DNA from: Pseudomonas sp. KK4
GTDB lineage: Bacteria; Pseudomonadota; Gammaproteobacteria; Pseudomonadales; Pseudomonadaceae
Length of the DNA: 64,000 nucleotides
Direction: 5' to 3'
Assembly (NCBI RefSeq): GCF_001984065.1
Contig: NZ_LYVP01000014.1
Span: 21,908 to 85,907 of the forward strand
The position numbers and the translations under genes were made by a program. Positions 47,971 through 57,756 of this stretch are shown in pieces (positions within the stretch are counted from its first letter, which is position 1; the number at the start of each line of letters is the position of its first letter). The notes under the pieces were generated by a model. It searched no databases and had not been told where the DNA came from. It saw only the letters and a list, made by a program, of their open reading frames with translations.

Positions 47971-49042
47971 GTTCGCCTGGCCGTGGCTGTTCGTCCTGCT
48001 GCCCTTGCCGTGGCTGATGCGCTTCGTGCTGCCGGTGGCCGACAGTGGCGAACCGGCGCTCAAGGTCAGCTTCCTCGCCGACCTCGAGGGCCTGGCCGGG
48101 CGCCGCGCCCGGGCCAACCTGCCGGCCTGGCGGCAACAGGCGCCGTTCCTGCTGCTGTGGCTGCTGCTGCTGACCGCCGCCGCGCGCCCGCAATGGCTCG
48201 GCGATCCGTTGCCGATTGCCGCCAGTGGCCGCGACCTGCTGGTGGCGGTGGACGTGTCCGGCTCCATGGATTACCCCGACATGCAGTGGCAGGACGAAGA
48301 CGTCAGCCGCCTGGCGCTGGTCCAGCATCTACTCGGTGATTTCCTCGAAAACCGTGATGGCGACCGGGTCGGCCTGATCCTGTTCGGCAGCCAGGCCTAC
48401 CTGCAAGCGCCGCTGACCTTCGACCGCCACACCGTGCGCGTCTGGCTCGACGAAGCGCGCATCGGCATCGCCGGCAAGAACACCGCTATCGGCGACGCCA
48501 TCGGCCTGGCCCTCAAACGCCTGCGCCTGCGCCCGGCCCACAGTCGCGTGCTGATCCTGGTCACCGACGGCGCCAATAACGGCGGCGAAATCGACCCGCT
48601 GACCGCTGCGCGCCTGGCGGCCAAGGAAGGGGTGAAAATCTACCCGATCGGCATCGGTGCCGACCCGGAGCAAAGCGGCACCCTGGGCATGTTGGGGCTC
48701 AACCCAAGCCTGGACCTTGACGAGCCAGCTCTCAAGGCCATTGCCGAGGCCACCGGTGGCCGTTACTTCCGTGCTCGCGATGGCAAGGAATTGCAGGCGA
48801 TCAAGGACACCCTCGACCAACTGGAGCCCGTGGCCCAGCAACCGACCCAGGCGCGCCCGGCCCAGGCGCTGTATCACTGGCCGCTGGCGATGGCGCTGAT
48901 ACTGAGCATGTTGCTGGTGGCCCGCGAACTGTGGCCGGACAACCCGCTGCAACGCCTGTTTACCAAGGATCTGTTTTTGCAAACGCCACTGCCTGACTGG
49001 CGCCAGCGTCTCAAGCGCCTGCGCCTGCGGAGACGCCGATGA
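47963..49042 (+). CDS. VWA-domain membrane protein (BatA-like), system 2
   Basis: A 359-aa inner-membrane VWA protein. It has N-terminal helices (WPWLFVLLPLPWLMRFVL; FLLLWLLLLTAAARP), a canonical MIDAS D97-V-S-G-S101 with GLILFGSQAYLQAPLTFD, NTAIGDAIGLALKRLR and LILVTDGANNGG, and a C-terminal helix and Arg-rich tail. It should bind Mg2+/Ca2+ and a protein ligand. It overlaps the DUF4381 gene by 8 nt and the next gene by 4 nt. Confidence 0.94.
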   Translation: MFEFAWPWLFVLLPLPWLMRFVLPVADSGEPALKVSFLADLEGLAGRRARANLPAWRQQAPFLLLWLLLLTAAARPQWLGDPLPIAASGRDLLVAVDVSGSMDYPDMQWQDEDVSRLALVQHLLGDFLENRDGDRVGLILFGSQAYLQAPLTFDRHTVRVWLDEARIGIAGKNTAIGDAIGLALKRLRLRPAHSRVLILVTDGANNGGEIDPLTAARLAAKEGVKIYPIGIGADPEQSGTLGMLGLNPSLDLDEPALKAIAEATGGRYFRARDGKELQAIKDTLDQLEPVAQQPTQARPAQALYHWPLAMALILSMLLVARELWPDNPLQRLFTKDLFLQTPLPDWRQRLKRLRLRRRR

Positions 49043-50778
49043 GCGCGCTCTGGCCCTACTGGTTCCGCCCCTGGTGGCTATTGTTGTTGCCGCTGCTGGG
49101 CTGGTTGCTGTGGCAGCTCTGGCATCGGCAAAAACGCGCCGGGCGCTGGCAGATGATCCTGCCGCCGGCCTTTCATGCCGTGCTGCTGCGCGGTGGCAGC
49201 GGTCGCGACAGCAAGCTGCCGTGGATCGCATTGGGCGTGGCCTGGCTGCTGACCGTGCTCGCGTTGCTGGGTCCGAGTTGGCAGCGGGTCGAGCAATTGA
49301 GTCAGAAACCCGCCGACCCGTTGGTGGTGATCCTCGAACTAACCCCGCAAATGCTCGCCACCGACGTTGCGCCCAATCGCCTGGAACAAGCCCGGCGCAA
49401 GCTGTTCGACCTGCTGCAGAGCCGCAGCGACGCGCAGACCGCCATCGTCGTCTACGCCGGCAGTGCCCACACGCTGGTGCCACTGTCGGATGACCTGTCC
49501 ACCAGCCGCAACCTGGTGGACGCGCTCAAGCCGTCGTTGATGCCAGAAGCGGGTCATCGCGCCGACCTGGCGGTGGCCAAGGCCCTGACCCTGCTGGAGC
49601 AGGCCGCCCTCGGTGATGGCCGGATCCTGCTGATCGGTTCTTCGCTGACGGATCACGAACGCCAGGGCATTCGCCAGGCGCTGCGGGGCAAATCCACCCA
49701 ATTCCTGATGCTCGGCATCGGCACCGCCGAAGGGGCGCCGATCACCCAGGAAGACGGCAGCTTCCTCAAGGACGACCAGGGCGCGATCCTGGTGCCGCAT
49801 CTGGACGAACCCAGCCTGAAAGCCTTCGCCGATGACCTGGACGGGCGCTATCGCCACGCTCGCCTGAGCGACAGCGACCTGCGCGGGCTGGGCCTGCTCG
49901 ACGGCCCACGCAGCCTGCGTTCCGACGGCCAGACCCTGCGCCTGGATACTTGGGCCGATCAGGGTTACTGGTTGCTGCTGCCGTTGTTGCTGCTGGCCGC
50001 TTGCGCCGGACGGCGCGGCTGGCTGCTCTGTCTGCCGTTGCTGTTGGCATTGCCGCAACCGAGCTACGCCTTCGACTTCCAGGACCTGTGGCTGCGCCCC
50101 GACCAGCGCGGCCAGCATCTGCTCAAGCAAAAGCGCCCGGCTGAGGCCGCGCAACACTTTGACGATCATCAGTGGCAAGGCGTGGCCCTTTATGAAGCCG
50201 GTGACTACAGTGGCGCCGCCCAGCGGTTCGCCGAAGGCAACGACGCCAGCGCCCACTACAATCGAGGCAATGCCCTGGCCAAAAGTGGTGATCTGGAGGC
50301 TGCACTGGACGCCTATGAACAGGCGCTGGAACGTCAACCGGACTTGCGCCCGGCCCTGACCAACAAGGCCCTGGTGGAGAGCCTGCTCAAGCAGAAGAAC
50401 ACGCCACCGAGCGCTGAGCCGGACAAAGACGCCAGCGAATCGCCCACGACGGCCGCCCAGCAAGCGCAATCCGGGGAAGCCACCCAGGCGCCGAGCTCCG
50501 GCGAACCGAAACAGGCCGAGCATCCAAGTGGCACCGAGGCCGATCAAGTACCCACGACGCCACCGAGACCGGGAGCCAACGAAGTGCCGGGCAGCGAGTT
50601 GGGCGACGAGCAACACACAACGCCACCCATGCGTCCGGCCAGCGACAGCATCGAGGGCGAACAGCAGCAGGCCCTAGAGCAATGGCTCAGACAGATCCCG
50701 GACGACCCGGGGGAATTGCTCCGGCGCAAATTCTGGTACGAACAGCAACAACATCAGGATCAGGGAAAAACTCGATGA
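49039..50778 (+). CDS. VWA-like + TPR membrane protein (BatB/BatC type), system 2, MIDAS lost
   Basis: A 579-aa protein with the same layout as the 14474 product: helices, VWA-like domain, central membrane pair, TPR part (ALYEAGDYSGAAQRFAEGNDASAHYNRGNALAKSGDLEAALDAYEQALERQPDLRPAL) and a long Pro/Glu/Gln-rich tail. The MIDAS position reads E100-L-T-P-Q104 instead of D-x-S-x-S, so metal-dependent binding is probably lost while the fold (VVYAGSAHTLVPLSDD) remains. The paralogue in system 1 is intact. The start overlaps the previous gene. Confidence 0.92.
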   Translation: MSALWPYWFRPWWLLLLPLLGWLLWQLWHRQKRAGRWQMILPPAFHAVLLRGGSGRDSKLPWIALGVAWLLTVLALLGPSWQRVEQLSQKPADPLVVILELTPQMLATDVAPNRLEQARRKLFDLLQSRSDAQTAIVVYAGSAHTLVPLSDDLSTSRNLVDALKPSLMPEAGHRADLAVAKALTLLEQAALGDGRILLIGSSLTDHERQGIRQALRGKSTQFLMLGIGTAEGAPITQEDGSFLKDDQGAILVPHLDEPSLKAFADDLDGRYRHARLSDSDLRGLGLLDGPRSLRSDGQTLRLDTWADQGYWLLLPLLLLAACAGRRGWLLCLPLLLALPQPSYAFDFQDLWLRPDQRGQHLLKQKRPAEAAQHFDDHQWQGVALYEAGDYSGAAQRFAEGNDASAHYNRGNALAKSGDLEAALDAYEQALERQPDLRPALTNKALVESLLKQKNTPPSAEPDKDASESPTTAAQQAQSGEATQAPSSGEPKQAEHPSGTEADQVPTTPPRPGANEVPGSELGDEQHTTPPMRPASDSIEGEQQQALEQWLRQIPDDPGELLRRKFWYEQQQHQDQGKTR

Positions 50779-52415
50779 CCCGCTTCACCCCTTTCATGCT
50801 CGCTTCGTTGTTGTGCGCCGCTCAGGTCCAGGCTGCGGAGCTGGTCGCCAGCGTCGACCGCACGCGCCTGAACTCCGGCGAAACCATCGAGCTGACCCTG
50901 GAATCGAACGATGTCACGCAGTTCGGCAAGCCCGACCTGACACCGCTGGAGCCATTGTTCGAAGTACGCGGCACCCGCCAGGTCAACCAGTTGAACACCC
51001 TCAACGGCGACAATCGCGCCACCACCCGCTGGATCGTCACCCTGCTGCCGCTGCATAACGGCACCGTGGTGATCCCACCGTTGAAGCTGGGTGAAGTCGA
51101 GAGTCAGCCGATCACGGTGCAAGTGGTCGAGAGCGAAACCCAGGACAACCCCGACAAACTGGCCCCGGTATTCATCGACGCCAGCCTCGACCAAACCAGC
51201 GTCTACGTGCAGGCCCAGGCGATCCTGACCCTGCGCATCTACCATTCGGTGTCGCTGTACGACGACAGCAGCCTGCCGCCGTTGCAGGTTCCCGATGCGC
51301 GCATCGAACAGCTGGGCGATTCCCGCGCCTACGAAAAAGACATCAACGGCGTGCGCCATGGCGTGATCGAAATGCGCTACGCGATCTACCCGCAGCACAG
51401 CGGTGAATTGATCATTCCGGGGCAGATCTTCAATGCCGCGTTGGTGGACGCCCAACCGACACCGGATTCCACCGTGCAGACGCCGAAATCCGGCAAGTTG
51501 ATGCGCGTCAGCTCCGGCGAACTGCTGCTGACGGTCAAGGCCAAACCCATCACCTACCCCGCCGACCTGCCGTGGCTGCCGGCGCGCAACCTGACCCTGA
51601 GCGAGAGCTGGAACCCGGAGCCGGAGCACGTGCAGGTCGGCGACTCACTGACCCGCAGCCTGACGGTCAAGGCCGAAGGCCTGGCCAGCGCGCAACTGCC
51701 GCCGCTGCCGGGTACGGAAGTCGGTGGCCTGCGTCGTTATCCCGACCAGCCGGTGCTGGGCAACCAGAACAGCGACCGTGGTCTGATCGGCAGCCGCGAG
51801 GACCGCGAAGCCCTGGTGCCGTCTCGCAGTGGTTCGATCGAGCTGCCATCGGTGGATGTGGTGTGGTGGAACACCTTCGAAGATCATCTGGAACACAGCA
51901 GCCTGCCGGCCCGGACCCTGCAAGTGGCGAACAATCCGAGCCTGATGGTCGATACCCCGGCCGGCAGTTCGCCGCTCAACGCGACGGCGGACAGCGAAGC
52001 CCTGTGGCGCTGGAAACTCACCAGCCTGATCCTGGCCTGCACCACGCTGCTGGGCTTCGGCCTGTGGTGGCGTGCGCGCTGGCAACCGGCGATCCTGCGT
52101 GCAGCACAAACCGGCCCCAGCACGCGCACCGTGCTCGACGAACTCAAGCGCGCCTGCCAGGCCAACGACCCCCACGCCACCCGCCAGGCCCTCGACGCCT
52201 GGGCCCGGCAACAACCGGAAACCCTGGCGGACATGGCGGCGCGTTTCGTGCCCCTGTCCGACGCACTGGACGGCCTGAACGGCGCCCTCTACAGCGAAAC
52301 CGGCCAGCACTGGCAAGGTGAAGAACTGTGGCGCGTGATCCGAACCATCCCCATCGCCGAACGGGTCCAGGACCCGGTGAGCGACAGCGGCTTGCCGCCG
52401 CTTTACCCCAAGTAA
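50775..52415 (+). CDS. BatD-like membrane protein, system 2
   Basis: A 546-aa protein with a signal peptide (FMLASLLCAAQVQA, cleaved before AELVAS). Periplasmic beta-sandwich repeats follow (VDRTRLNSGETIELTLES; LTPLEPLFEVRGTRQVNQL; PVFIDASLDQTSVYVQAQ), then a C-terminal membrane helix (LTSLILACTTLLGFGLWW) and a cytoplasmic helical tail. Its start codon is followed directly by the signal peptide, unlike the REPIN-extended copy at 16051. It ends the operon, with a tandem repeat starting about 20 bp after the stop. Confidence 0.92.
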   Translation: MTRFTPFMLASLLCAAQVQAAELVASVDRTRLNSGETIELTLESNDVTQFGKPDLTPLEPLFEVRGTRQVNQLNTLNGDNRATTRWIVTLLPLHNGTVVIPPLKLGEVESQPITVQVVESETQDNPDKLAPVFIDASLDQTSVYVQAQAILTLRIYHSVSLYDDSSLPPLQVPDARIEQLGDSRAYEKDINGVRHGVIEMRYAIYPQHSGELIIPGQIFNAALVDAQPTPDSTVQTPKSGKLMRVSSGELLLTVKAKPITYPADLPWLPARNLTLSESWNPEPEHVQVGDSLTRSLTVKAEGLASAQLPPLPGTEVGGLRRYPDQPVLGNQNSDRGLIGSREDREALVPSRSGSIELPSVDVVWWNTFEDHLEHSSLPARTLQVANNPSLMVDTPAGSSPLNATADSEALWRWKLTSLILACTTLLGFGLWWRARWQPAILRAAQTGPSTRTVLDELKRACQANDPHATRQALDAWARQQPETLADMAARFVPLSDALDGLNGALYSETGQHWQGEELWRVIRTIPIAERVQDPVSDSGLPPLYPK

Positions 52416-52437
52416 CAGCCTCCACCTGATCACCAGG

Positions 52438-52583
52438 CTTTTGTGGCAGCTTTTGTGGCGACTTTTGGCAACTTTTGTGGCAGCTTTTGTGGCAGCTTTT
52501 GGCAGCTTTTGTGGCAGCTTTTGTGGCAGCTTTTGTGGAGGCTTTTGTGGAGGCTTTTGTGGAGGCTTTTGTGGAGGCTTTTG
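52438..52583. repeat. 12-bp tandem repeat array, GCTTTTGTGGCA/GCTTTTGTGGAG
   Basis: About 13 units, most 12 bp, a few shortened to 9-10 bp. Four consecutive copies of the GAG variant lie next to the REPIN. The TTGTGGC part of the unit equals the outer edge of the adjoining REPIN, so the array may have grown from it. Confidence 0.92.
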
Positions 52584-52686
52584 TGGCGAGGGAGCTTGCT
52601 CCCGTTGGGCTGCGAAGCCTCCCCCTGCAATTTCGAAGGACCTACGACTGCTTTGCAGCCGGACGGGAGCAAGCTCCCTCGCCACA
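52582..52686. repeat. REPIN, TGTGGCGAGGGAGCTTGCTC class
   Basis: Inverted arms TGTGGCGAGGGAGCTTGCTC+CCG and CGGGAGCAAGCTCCCTCGCC+ACA. It is flanked on both sides by short direct repeats containing TGTGGC or its complement. Confidence 0.92.
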
Positions 52687-52876
52687 AACGCGTTTCGGCC
52701 ACAAACGCGTTCTGGCCACAAAAGCGTTCTGACCACAACCGCCATTGCCACAAAACGCCCCTGAGCGACACGCTCGAAGCCCGACCACCTCAAGGCTGTT
52801 TACCAGTAAACTCTCTCCCCTTTCGCCGCTGTCATTTTTCCTCGCGGCCATTACCTTATTTCCTACGGAGTTCGCC

Positions 52877-54118
52877 TTGCGTCTGTTTCACACCTCCGAC
52901 TGGCACCTTGGGCAGAACCTGCACGGCCAGGACCGTGATTTCGAGCACGGCTGTTTTCTCGAGTGGCTGTTGCGCCAACTCAAATCGGATCAGCCGGATG
53001 TACTGCTGATCGCCGGCGATATCTTCGACACGGTCAACCCGCCGGTCAAAGCCCAGGAACGCCTCTACGATTTCATCGTCAGCGCCCACGAACAGCAGCC
53101 GAAGCTGACCATCGTGATGATCGCCGGCAACCACGATTCCGGTTCGCGTATCGAACTGCCCGCGCCCTTGATGCGCCGTTTGCGCACCCACGCCCTGGGT
53201 CGAGTGTTGTGGCTCGACGATGGCCAACTGGACGCCGAGCGCCTGCTGCTGCCGCTGCCGGACGCCAAGGGCAAGACCGTCGCCTGGTGCCTGGCGCTGC
53301 CGTTCCTGCGCCCTGCCGAAGTCACCGGCGCGCACCTGGGCGACAACTACCTGCGGGGCATCGGCCAGGTTCACGAATGGCTGATCGAGGCGGCCAACGC
53401 CAAGCGCAAGAAGGGCCAGGCGCTGATCGCCATCAGCCACGCGCACATGGCCGGTGGTTCGGTGTCGGAAGACTCCGAGCGCAGCCTGATCATCGGCAAT
53501 GCCGAAGCCCTGCCCGCCAGCCTGTTCGGGCCGAGCATCAGCTACGTCGCCCTTGGCCATTTGCACAAGCCGCAGAAGGTCAACGGCGAGGAGCGGATTC
53601 GCTACAGCGGCTCGCCGATTCCGTTGTCGTTCTCCGAGATCGGTTATCAGCATCAGATCCTCGACATCCAACTCGACGGCGAAACCCTGGTCAGCGTCGA
53701 ACCCAAGCTCATCCCGCGGGCGGTGAACCTGCAACGCCTCGGCCCCGCGCCGCTGGCGGAGATCCTGTTGCAACTGGCGGACCTGCCGAACATCGACCTG
53801 CTGGCCGACTACCAGCGCCAGCCCTGGCTGGAAGTGCGGGTACGCCTGGACGAGCCGCAACCGGACTTGCGCCACCAGGTGGAAACCGCCCTGCAAGGCA
53901 AGGCCGTGCGTCTGGTGCGCATCGCCGCCGAGTATGCCGGCACCGGTCGCAACAATAACGACGACGGCGCCACCCTGATCGAACTGGACCAGCTCACCCC
54001 TCAGGAATTGTTCAGCCGCGCCTGGCTCGACAACTACGGCAGCGAGGTCGACGAGCAGACCCTCAAGGACTTCGCCGAGCTGTTGCAAGACGTGCAGATG
54101 GAGAGCGAACAGCCATGA
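52877..54118 (+). CDS. sbcD: exonuclease subunit SbcD (TTG start)
   Basis: A 413-aa nuclease subunit of the SbcCD (Mre11-Rad50-like) complex that opens hairpins and trims blocked DNA ends. Metallophosphoesterase motifs are present in order: LFHTSDWHLGQN, LLIAGDIFDTVNPP, IAGNHDSGSR, SHAHMAGGS and VALGHLHKPQ. The start is a TTG at 52877 (LRLFHTSDWHLG) with ACGGAG 6 nt upstream. No ATG near this position gives the normal N-terminus, and upstream ATGs would add residues unlike SbcD. It overlaps sbcC by 4 nt. Confidence 0.96.
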   Translation: MRLFHTSDWHLGQNLHGQDRDFEHGCFLEWLLRQLKSDQPDVLLIAGDIFDTVNPPVKAQERLYDFIVSAHEQQPKLTIVMIAGNHDSGSRIELPAPLMRRLRTHALGRVLWLDDGQLDAERLLLPLPDAKGKTVAWCLALPFLRPAEVTGAHLGDNYLRGIGQVHEWLIEAANAKRKKGQALIAISHAHMAGGSVSEDSERSLIIGNAEALPASLFGPSISYVALGHLHKPQKVNGEERIRYSGSPIPLSFSEIGYQHQILDIQLDGETLVSVEPKLIPRAVNLQRLGPAPLAEILLQLADLPNIDLLADYQRQPWLEVRVRLDEPQPDLRHQVETALQGKAVRLVRIAAEYAGTGRNNNDDGATLIELDQLTPQELFSRAWLDNYGSEVDEQTLKDFAELLQDVQMESEQP

Positions 54119-57100
54119 AGATCCTCGCCATTCGCCTGAAGAACCTCGCCTCGCTGGCCGGCCCGTTCGAGATCGATTTCACCGCCGAGCCCCTGGCCAG
54201 CGCCGGCCTGTTCGCCATCACCGGCCCGACCGGCGCCGGCAAGAGCACCCTGCTCGATGCCTTGTGCCTGGCGCTGTTCGGTACCGTGCCGCGACTCAAC
54301 AGTGTCCAGGCCTCGGCCAAGGCGCCGGACGTCGACGGCGAAATCGGCACCGGCGACCCGCGCACACTGTTGCGACGCGGCACCGGTGACGGTTATGCGG
54401 AAGTGGATTTCGTCGGCATCGACGGCCGCCGCTATCGCGCGCGCTGGGAAGCCAATCGCGCCCGGGACAAAGCCGCCGGCCGACTGCAGGCCAGTCGCCA
54501 AAGCCTGCGCGACATTGATGAAGACCAACTGCTGGCCAGTCAAAAGTTGGAATTCAAAAGCAGGATCGAAGCGGTGCTGGGCCTGAACTTCGAACAGTTC
54601 ACCCGCGCCGTGCTGCTGGCGCAAAGCGAATTCAGCGCCTTCCTCAAGGCCGATGACAACGACCGCAGCGAACTGCTGGAAAAGCTCACCGACACCGCGC
54701 TCTACACCCGCCTGGGCCGCCGCGCCTTCGACAAGACCAAGGAAGCCCGCGAAGCCCACAAGCTGCTACAGGACCAGGCCAGCGGCATCACCCCCCTGGC
54801 GCCTGAAGCCCGGGCGGAACTGGACGAACGTTTCAACAGCGCGCAACAGCAATTGAAATTGCAGCAGGCGCAACTCAAGCAACTTGAGCTGCAGCACACC
54901 TGGCTCAAGGAACTGCGCCAGTTGCAGGACGCGCAACACAGCGCCACCGAGCAACTGCAATCGGCACAGAGCCATTGGCAGGGGCTGGCCGACGAACGCC
55001 TGAAGCTGACCCGCCTGGAGCAATTGGCGCCACAGCGGCACCAGTTCGCCCGCAAGGCGCAGATCGATGCGCTGTTGACACCGTTGGCCGAGCAGATCGC
55101 CCAACATACCCGGCAGCATGGTGAACTCAGCGAACGGCAGACCCAGTTGGAGCAACAACTGGACACCGCCCGCACGGCACTGGCCCAGGCACAACAGCGA
55201 CAAACCGACAGCACGCCGCTGCTGCGCCAGGCCTTCGACGCCCAAAGCACCCTCGCCCGCCTGGCCAAGGAGACCGCGCACAGCGCTGAAACCCGGCAGC
55301 AGGCCGAACAGGCCTGCACACAGGGCCAGGCAACGATTCAGGGTCTGCAGGCGCGACACACTCAAGTTGCCGAACACCTGCAACGCATCGCCGGGGAACT
55401 TGCGCAAAGTGCTCACCTGGCGCCCTTGAGCGATGCCTGGAGCGCCTACCGCGATCGCCTGCAACAACTGATGTTGATCGGCAATCGGCTGAATCAGGGC
55501 CAGGCCGAACTGGCCAGTCTCGAACAAACCGCCACTACCACGGCGCAGACCCTGGCCACGCACAAACAGCAATTGGAAGTGTTGTTCAAAGAAGCCGATG
55601 CCGAACCGGATGCGGTCGCCGAACAGATCGGCATTCTGGGCACCCTGTTGCAGGACAACCGCAAGCACCTGCGGGCTATCGAGGACCTGACGCGCCTGTG
55701 GGGCAGTCGCCAGGAACTGGACAAACGCGAGGCCGAGTTGCAACAGCGCCAGCTCAGCGCCCAACAGGAGCGCGAGCGCCTGACCCAGGACGGGGTCAAG
55801 ACCAAGGCCGAACTCATCGTCGCCGAGCAGACCCTCAGCGTCACCCGCGAACTGCTAGAACGCCAGCGCCTGGCCCGCAGCGCCAGCGTCGAGGAACTGC
55901 GCGCGCAGTTGCAGGATGATCAGCCGTGCCCGGTGTGCGGCAGCAACGAGCACCCCTATCATCAACCCGAAGCACTGCTGCAAAGCCTCGGACGTTTTGA
56001 TGAAAGCGAACAGGCCAACGCGCAGAAAGCCGTCGACCTGCTCAAGGAAAAGCTCATTGACCTGCGCGCCGAAGTCGGTGGCGTCATCGCCCAGCAAAAG
56101 GAACTGCTGCAACAGCAGGAACAACTGGCGGCCCAGCAACAAGCCCTGGCGCCGAGCCTCGAGGCGCACCCGCTGAGCCCGGCGCTGCTGGATCAGGACG
56201 CCGATCAGCGTGACGCCTGGCTGGCCCGGCAAAACAGCCAGCTGAATCAGAGCATCAGCCAGGATGAACAGCGGCAAACTGCCCTGCTCACCCTGCAACA
56301 GAACGCCGCGCGACTGACCCAGCAACTGCGTCAGGCCGAGACTGCGCATCAGCAGGCAGCGCGGCACCTGGACAATCAACAGCGCGAACTGGGCAACGAC
56401 CGTCAGCGCCTGGACGAAGAGCTCGCTGCCTTCGCCAACCTGCTGCCGGCCGACACCCTGCAAGCGCTGCGCGACGAGCCGGCCGCCACTTTCATGCAAC
56501 TCGATCGGCAGATCACCGAGCGCCTGACGCAGCTCGAGCAACAAAAGGAAGAGCTGGCCGAACAGCAACAGCGCCAGCAGACCCTGGACAAAGAACAGGA
56601 TCGTCAGCAGGCCCGCGTGCAGCAGCTGCAAGCCGCCGAACTTCAGTTCAATACCCTGGCCGAGCAACAACAGGCGAGCCAGCACACGCTCGCGCAATTA
56701 CTGGGCGAGCATGCCACCGCCGAACAATGGCAGCAGCAACTGGAGCGAGATGTGGATAGCGCGCGAAGCGCCGAAACCACCACCGCCCAGACACTGCAAG
56801 AGGTTGTGACGCAACGGGTGCAAGTCGCCGCCGAACTCAAGGCGCAGCAAGAGCGCCTGCACGCGCTGGACAGTGAAGCCGCCGAGCTCGCCGGCAAAAC
56901 CGCCGAGTGGCGTGCCGGCCATCCGGAGTTGGACGATGGCGGTCTCGAAGATTTGCTGCGCATGGACGACCCGCAGGTCAGCGAACTGCGCCAACGCTTG
57001 CAGAACAGCGAAAAAGCCATCGAACAGGCCAGTGTGCTGGTGCAGGAGCGGGACAAGCGTTTGCTCGAGCACCAGGCGCAGCACAACGGCAAGCTGGATG

Positions 57101-57756
57101 CCGAGCAACTCGACAACGCCCTCGCCGAGTTGCACCAGCAGTGCGCCGTCAGCGAACAGTCCTGCGCCGAACTGCGCGCCCAGCAAGCCGAAGACCAGCG
57201 CCGGCAAAACGCCAACCAGGCGCTGGCGCAACAGATCGCCGAGGCGTACGTCGAGTATCAACGCTGGGCGCGTCTGAGTGCATTGATCGGTTCGGCCACC
57301 GGCGACACCTTCCGCAAGATCGCCCAGGCCTATAACCTCGACCTGCTGGTGCACCACGCCAACGTGCAATTGCGTCAACTGGTGCGCCGCTATCGCCTGA
57401 AACGAGGCGGCAGCATGCTCGGGTTGCTGGTGATGGACACCGAGATGGGCGACGAACTGCGGTCGGTGCATTCCTTGTCCGGCGGCGAGACCTTCCTGGT
57501 GTCCCTGGCCCTGGCGTTGGGCCTGGCCTCGATGGCATCGAGCACGCTGAAGATCGAATCGCTGTTCATCGACGAAGGCTTCGGCAGCCTCGACCCCGAA
57601 TCCCTGCAACTGGCCATGGACGCCCTGGACGGCCTGCAGGCCCAGGGGCGCAAGGTCGCGGTGATTTCCCACGTCCAGGAAATGCACGAGCGGATCCCGG
57701 TGCAGATTCAGGTGCATCGCCAGGGCAACGGCCTGAGCACCCTGGAGGTGAAATGA
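54115..57756 (+). CDS. sbcC: exonuclease subunit SbcC (Rad50-like SMC ATPase)
   Basis: A 1213-aa ATPase that drives SbcD. It has Walker A GPTGAGKS at residues 37-44 and Q-loop TRAVLLAQSEFSAFLKA. Two very long Gln-rich coiled coils meet at the zinc hook CPVC (C605, C608, in QPCPVCGSNEHPYHQ). The C-terminal head has signature LSGGETFLVSLALALGLAS near 1122 and Walker B ESLFIDEGFGSLDPES. Length and organisation are normal for Pseudomonas SbcC. The stop overlaps the start of the glutathione S-transferase gene. Confidence 0.96.
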   Translation: MKILAIRLKNLASLAGPFEIDFTAEPLASAGLFAITGPTGAGKSTLLDALCLALFGTVPRLNSVQASAKAPDVDGEIGTGDPRTLLRRGTGDGYAEVDFVGIDGRRYRARWEANRARDKAAGRLQASRQSLRDIDEDQLLASQKLEFKSRIEAVLGLNFEQFTRAVLLAQSEFSAFLKADDNDRSELLEKLTDTALYTRLGRRAFDKTKEAREAHKLLQDQASGITPLAPEARAELDERFNSAQQQLKLQQAQLKQLELQHTWLKELRQLQDAQHSATEQLQSAQSHWQGLADERLKLTRLEQLAPQRHQFARKAQIDALLTPLAEQIAQHTRQHGELSERQTQLEQQLDTARTALAQAQQRQTDSTPLLRQAFDAQSTLARLAKETAHSAETRQQAEQACTQGQATIQGLQARHTQVAEHLQRIAGELAQSAHLAPLSDAWSAYRDRLQQLMLIGNRLNQGQAELASLEQTATTTAQTLATHKQQLEVLFKEADAEPDAVAEQIGILGTLLQDNRKHLRAIEDLTRLWGSRQELDKREAELQQRQLSAQQERERLTQDGVKTKAELIVAEQTLSVTRELLERQRLARSASVEELRAQLQDDQPCPVCGSNEHPYHQPEALLQSLGRFDESEQANAQKAVDLLKEKLIDLRAEVGGVIAQQKELLQQQEQLAAQQQALAPSLEAHPLSPALLDQDADQRDAWLARQNSQLNQSISQDEQRQTALLTLQQNAARLTQQLRQAETAHQQAARHLDNQQRELGNDRQRLDEELAAFANLLPADTLQALRDEPAATFMQLDRQITERLTQLEQQKEELAEQQQRQQTLDKEQDRQQARVQQLQAAELQFNTLAEQQQASQHTLAQLLGEHATAEQWQQQLERDVDSARSAETTTAQTLQEVVTQRVQVAAELKAQQERLHALDSEAAELAGKTAEWRAGHPELDDGGLEDLLRMDDPQVSELRQRLQNSEKAIEQASVLVQERDKRLLEHQAQHNGKLDAEQLDNALAELHQQCAVSEQSCAELRAQQAEDQRRQNANQALAQQIAEAYVEYQRWARLSALIGSATGDTFRKIAQAYNLDLLVHHANVQLRQLVRRYRLKRGGSMLGLLVMDTEMGDELRSVHSLSGGETFLVSLALALGLASMASSTLKIESLFIDEGFGSLDPESLQLAMDALDGLQAQGRKVAVISHVQEMHERIPVQIQVHRQGNGLSTLEVK

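Larger units (their letters stand above)
52416..52876. other. gene-free stretch: minisatellite, REPIN and sbcD leader
   Basis: It contains about 13 units of a 12-bp repeat (52438-52583), a REPIN (52582-52686) and a second cluster of CCACAAA-containing units. The sbcD ribosome site is at 52865-52870. Open frames through the repeat encode only low-complexity peptide. Confidence 0.7.

Noticed and set aside
52443..53009. Open frames through the 12-bp repeat array encoding FCGG or HKSL repeats
   Set aside because: The peptides simply reflect the 12-bp unit read in frame; no start signal, and the unit length varies (9-12 bp), which breaks the frame.
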